DNA from: Adenanthera pavonina | Taxonomy: Eukaryota; Streptophyta; Magnoliopsida; Fabales; Fabaceae | Assembly: GCA_026686845.1 (NCBI GenBank) | Contig: JAIVEN010000007.1 | Span: 37,011,001 to 37,075,000 of the forward strand | Reading direction: 5' to 3' | Length of the DNA: 64,000 bases | Shown here: positions 61,761-64,000 of the stretch, one piece after another | Layout of the letters: each line of letters begins with the position of its first letter | How positions within the stretch are numbered: the first letter of the stretch is position 1 | Program-made: the position numbers and the translations under genes | The notes under the pieces: generated by a model | The model's database searches: none | What the model saw: the letters and a program-made list of their open reading frames with translations, nothing else | Told to the model about the DNA's origin: nothing

Positions 61761-64000
61761 AATTATTTCAATTATGCCCTTCATTAAATAGCTTATTTAT
61801 TTGAGTTTTGTATATAAAAAATAGTTAAGATTTCATATAAAAAATAAATTAGTTAAGATAGAAGTAGTAATTAGGTATATTATTAAATTTAGCAAAGAAG
61901 TTTAAAAATTAAACTGGGGGGCTTATGTGAAAAGTATTTTCAATTTGTGACAAATTTAAGATGATTAACTGCTTTTGATAAATTTTCTTAATATTAGTAA
62001 GGTATTAAAAACTAAACCGGTCATTGAATCGGCCAAGATACCAATTCAAGGTTCAATGATTAGATTGGAGTCAGACTGGTTATGAATAAATTAATATATT
62101 TTAAATAATATGGATAAAAAATATAAAAGATAATCATCAATAATAATAAAATTAATATTTAAACTAAGATAAAAGTAATAGTTTGGTACAATAATTAACT
62201 AACATTCACCATAAACATTATAAGTTTATAAATTTTATACTTTTTTAAAATTAACAAAAATCTAGAAAAAATAAAATGAAGAAAGCCAATTTATATTATC
62301 ACATAATGAAAATAGAAATATAAAAAAAGATATACATAAATCACATCAATTATTGAGATTAGTTTTGGATTTATTTTGGTGGAGATTAGCATGTTTTAAC
62401 AGAATTAGTTTTGGGTTTTTATTCAAATTCATATTCATATAAAATTACAAATAGATCACTCTATAGTCTAATAAAAATTAATGCTTTTAATTAATTTTAG
62501 TTACCTTTGCTTGATTTGATTAACAGGTAAAATAGAATTCTTAGAGGGTATTTTATTTTTAATTATATTAATTATTTTAAATAAAATGAAAATATATAAA
62601 TGAACAAATTAATTGATGTCAAATAAATGGTAGGTGGAAGCATTTTGGTTTGCGTGTGTGTGAAGCTCTAAGTTGGATTTAACACTTATGAATAAAAAAA
62701 ACTGGTACAAAAAATCCAAAAAATAAAAAATATAGTAATATTAAAAGGAAAAATAATGAATAATTTTTTATGATTTAAAATGATAATAAAATAATATTAA
62801 AAATTAATTATTATATAGCCACTAGGTGTTAGCTGGGGGTGGCCGGGTGGGGATGGATGCTCATGTTACAGCACATTGGGGTTTTAAAAAATTAAAGTAG
62901 GAGTATTTTATGTGTGACCGACAGTAGGGGAATGGGAATTAGGTAGAATTTTTGATAGACCAAAATTCAAATAGAAGAGCCGAAGGATGAGAGAGAGAGA
63001 ATTTGGGTTTAGCTCCCTCATAAAGAGAACCTTAAATCTAAAATGCACAAATCTGTGACGATAATGTTGACGAATTTGCGACACACAGATACTGTGAGAT
63101 CAACAACTTGTGTGATGCTATTGGTGGAGCGAATCTATGGCTCACACTGGTCAGTGAAGGGGCAATGCCGACCGCTATTTATCACCACCGCTGTGGGTTT
63201 CGACAAAGGAGAGGGACTTGACTTGCGGAAAAAAATATATACATTTCTTTGGTGATGATCTTTTCAGTTTTTTCTTGTTTGTGCTATGCATTATTAAATT
63301 AAAAAGTTTGAGTTTTGGCTTCATCGAGCATTTCTTCTTCTCTTATGCTTCTTCCTCCAACTCCTCTTTCTTTTATCTGTTAAATGTCGACCCTACTTAA
63401 AATCGTATAAATCAAATCAAACTCCAATTCTATCGGTTTAAACCGGTTTTACATTGGTGTGTCTGATCTTTCTTCGATTTCATTTTATCTCAATTATCTT
63501 TTTATTCCAGATCGAACCATGTATCAATTCCTGGTTAAATCAGCTCGTTTGAACAGAATTTTTTTACCTTGTTATTTATATTTTAGAATCCAAAATAGGA
63601 GGTAGTATCAAATTGGAGAATCACAATTAACAACTAAAATATCAACTTAATTATAAGTTAGGATCAAAATATTTTAAAATTAGAACAAGAGTACACACGT
63701 CTCTAAGTCATTAGAATTTTATTGTCAAATTACTAAAGTTCCCTCTCCCTAGTATTAAAGTTCCAGGAATTTGCAACATAATTTCCCACATTTACAACTT
63801 GGTAACGAATAATTTGCAACTCATCTTCCACTATTTAATAATTATGATTGAAACTAATTTTTGGTGAGTTTAAGTAATTTGCAATTTGGCATCTTGGACT
63901 TGCAACTTGATGACAAGTAATTTGACCCTCATTTTTTACTTTTTAACATCAAAAATTAGAAATAGACTTGTAAATTGTTTAAAAGTTTCAGTAATTTGCA
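61761..64000. other. AT-rich spacer to the window end
   Basis: I see no supported gene. The frame 63043-63255 lies in a less AT-rich patch (about 62990-63260) but has no recognisable protein features. From 63760 on, the motif taatttgca recurs several times (for example 63810, 63875, 63990) as an imperfect repeat. Confidence 0.5.

Noticed and set aside
63043..63255. 70-codon frame near the window end
   Set aside because: No motif, no splice-compatible partner, and surrounded by AT-rich spacer.
1..64000. CRISPR arrays, phage, toxin or defence modules
   Set aside because: Intron-rich plant nuclear DNA. The repeats present are microsatellites, MITEs and LTR arrays without spacer structure.

Overview
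This is nuclear DNA from a eudicot plant. Genes are split by many short GT-AG introns, the spacers are very AT-rich, and the flanking DNA carries Stowaway-like MITEs, solo LTRs, a SINE-like segment and microsatellites. The species cannot be fixed from sequence alone. There is no operon, CRISPR or phage content, and I see no cooperating gene cluster. It reads as ordinary gene space with several informative fossils.

Layout. 1-1026: last exons of an AGD5/NEVERSHED-type ARF-GAP (+). 5735-6898: two-exon DUF4408/DUF761 protein gene (+). Around 9990-12930: a broken tandem copy of that gene. Its 5' leader is fused to the DUF761 tail, and its 3' UTR lies about 2.4 kb further on. 16158-26234: 24-exon class VIII myosin (ATM2-like, +), with a tRNA-Phe(GAA) gene behind it on the minus strand. 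31376-34393: solo LTR with a perfect 5-bp target-site duplication. 37899-43078: seven-exon cyclic-nucleotide-gated channel of the CNGC4 type (+). About 43999-44804: possible gene remnant of unknown family (+). 45251-45652: small membrane protein (-). 48638-49027: LC8-type dynein light chain (-). 50412-52837: seven-exon VAP4-type MSP-domain protein (-). About 55896-56173: processed pseudogene of ribosomal protein eL30. 56974-61114: second solo LTR of the same family, again with a perfect target-site duplication. 61459-61760: SINE-like segment. From there to 64000 I see only AT-rich spacer.

How the genes relate. They belong to unlinked plant processes: membrane traffic and ARF regulation (AGD5-like), actin motors at plasmodesmata and endosomes (myosin VIII), calcium and immune signalling (CNGC4-like), membrane contact-site adaptors (VAP4-like) and a small dimeric hub protein (LC8-like). 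Nothing indicates co-regulation. All exon models were joined by hand. Frames close across every junction of the myosin, CNGC4, VAP4, LC8 and DUF4408/DUF761 models, which is strong internal support.

The items most worth a second look are the broken DUF761 duplicate with an open 79-codon frame, a MITE nested in another MITE whose empty site is preserved in a sibling copy, the two solo LTRs with different internal repeat expansions, and the unidentified coding remnant near 44 kb.
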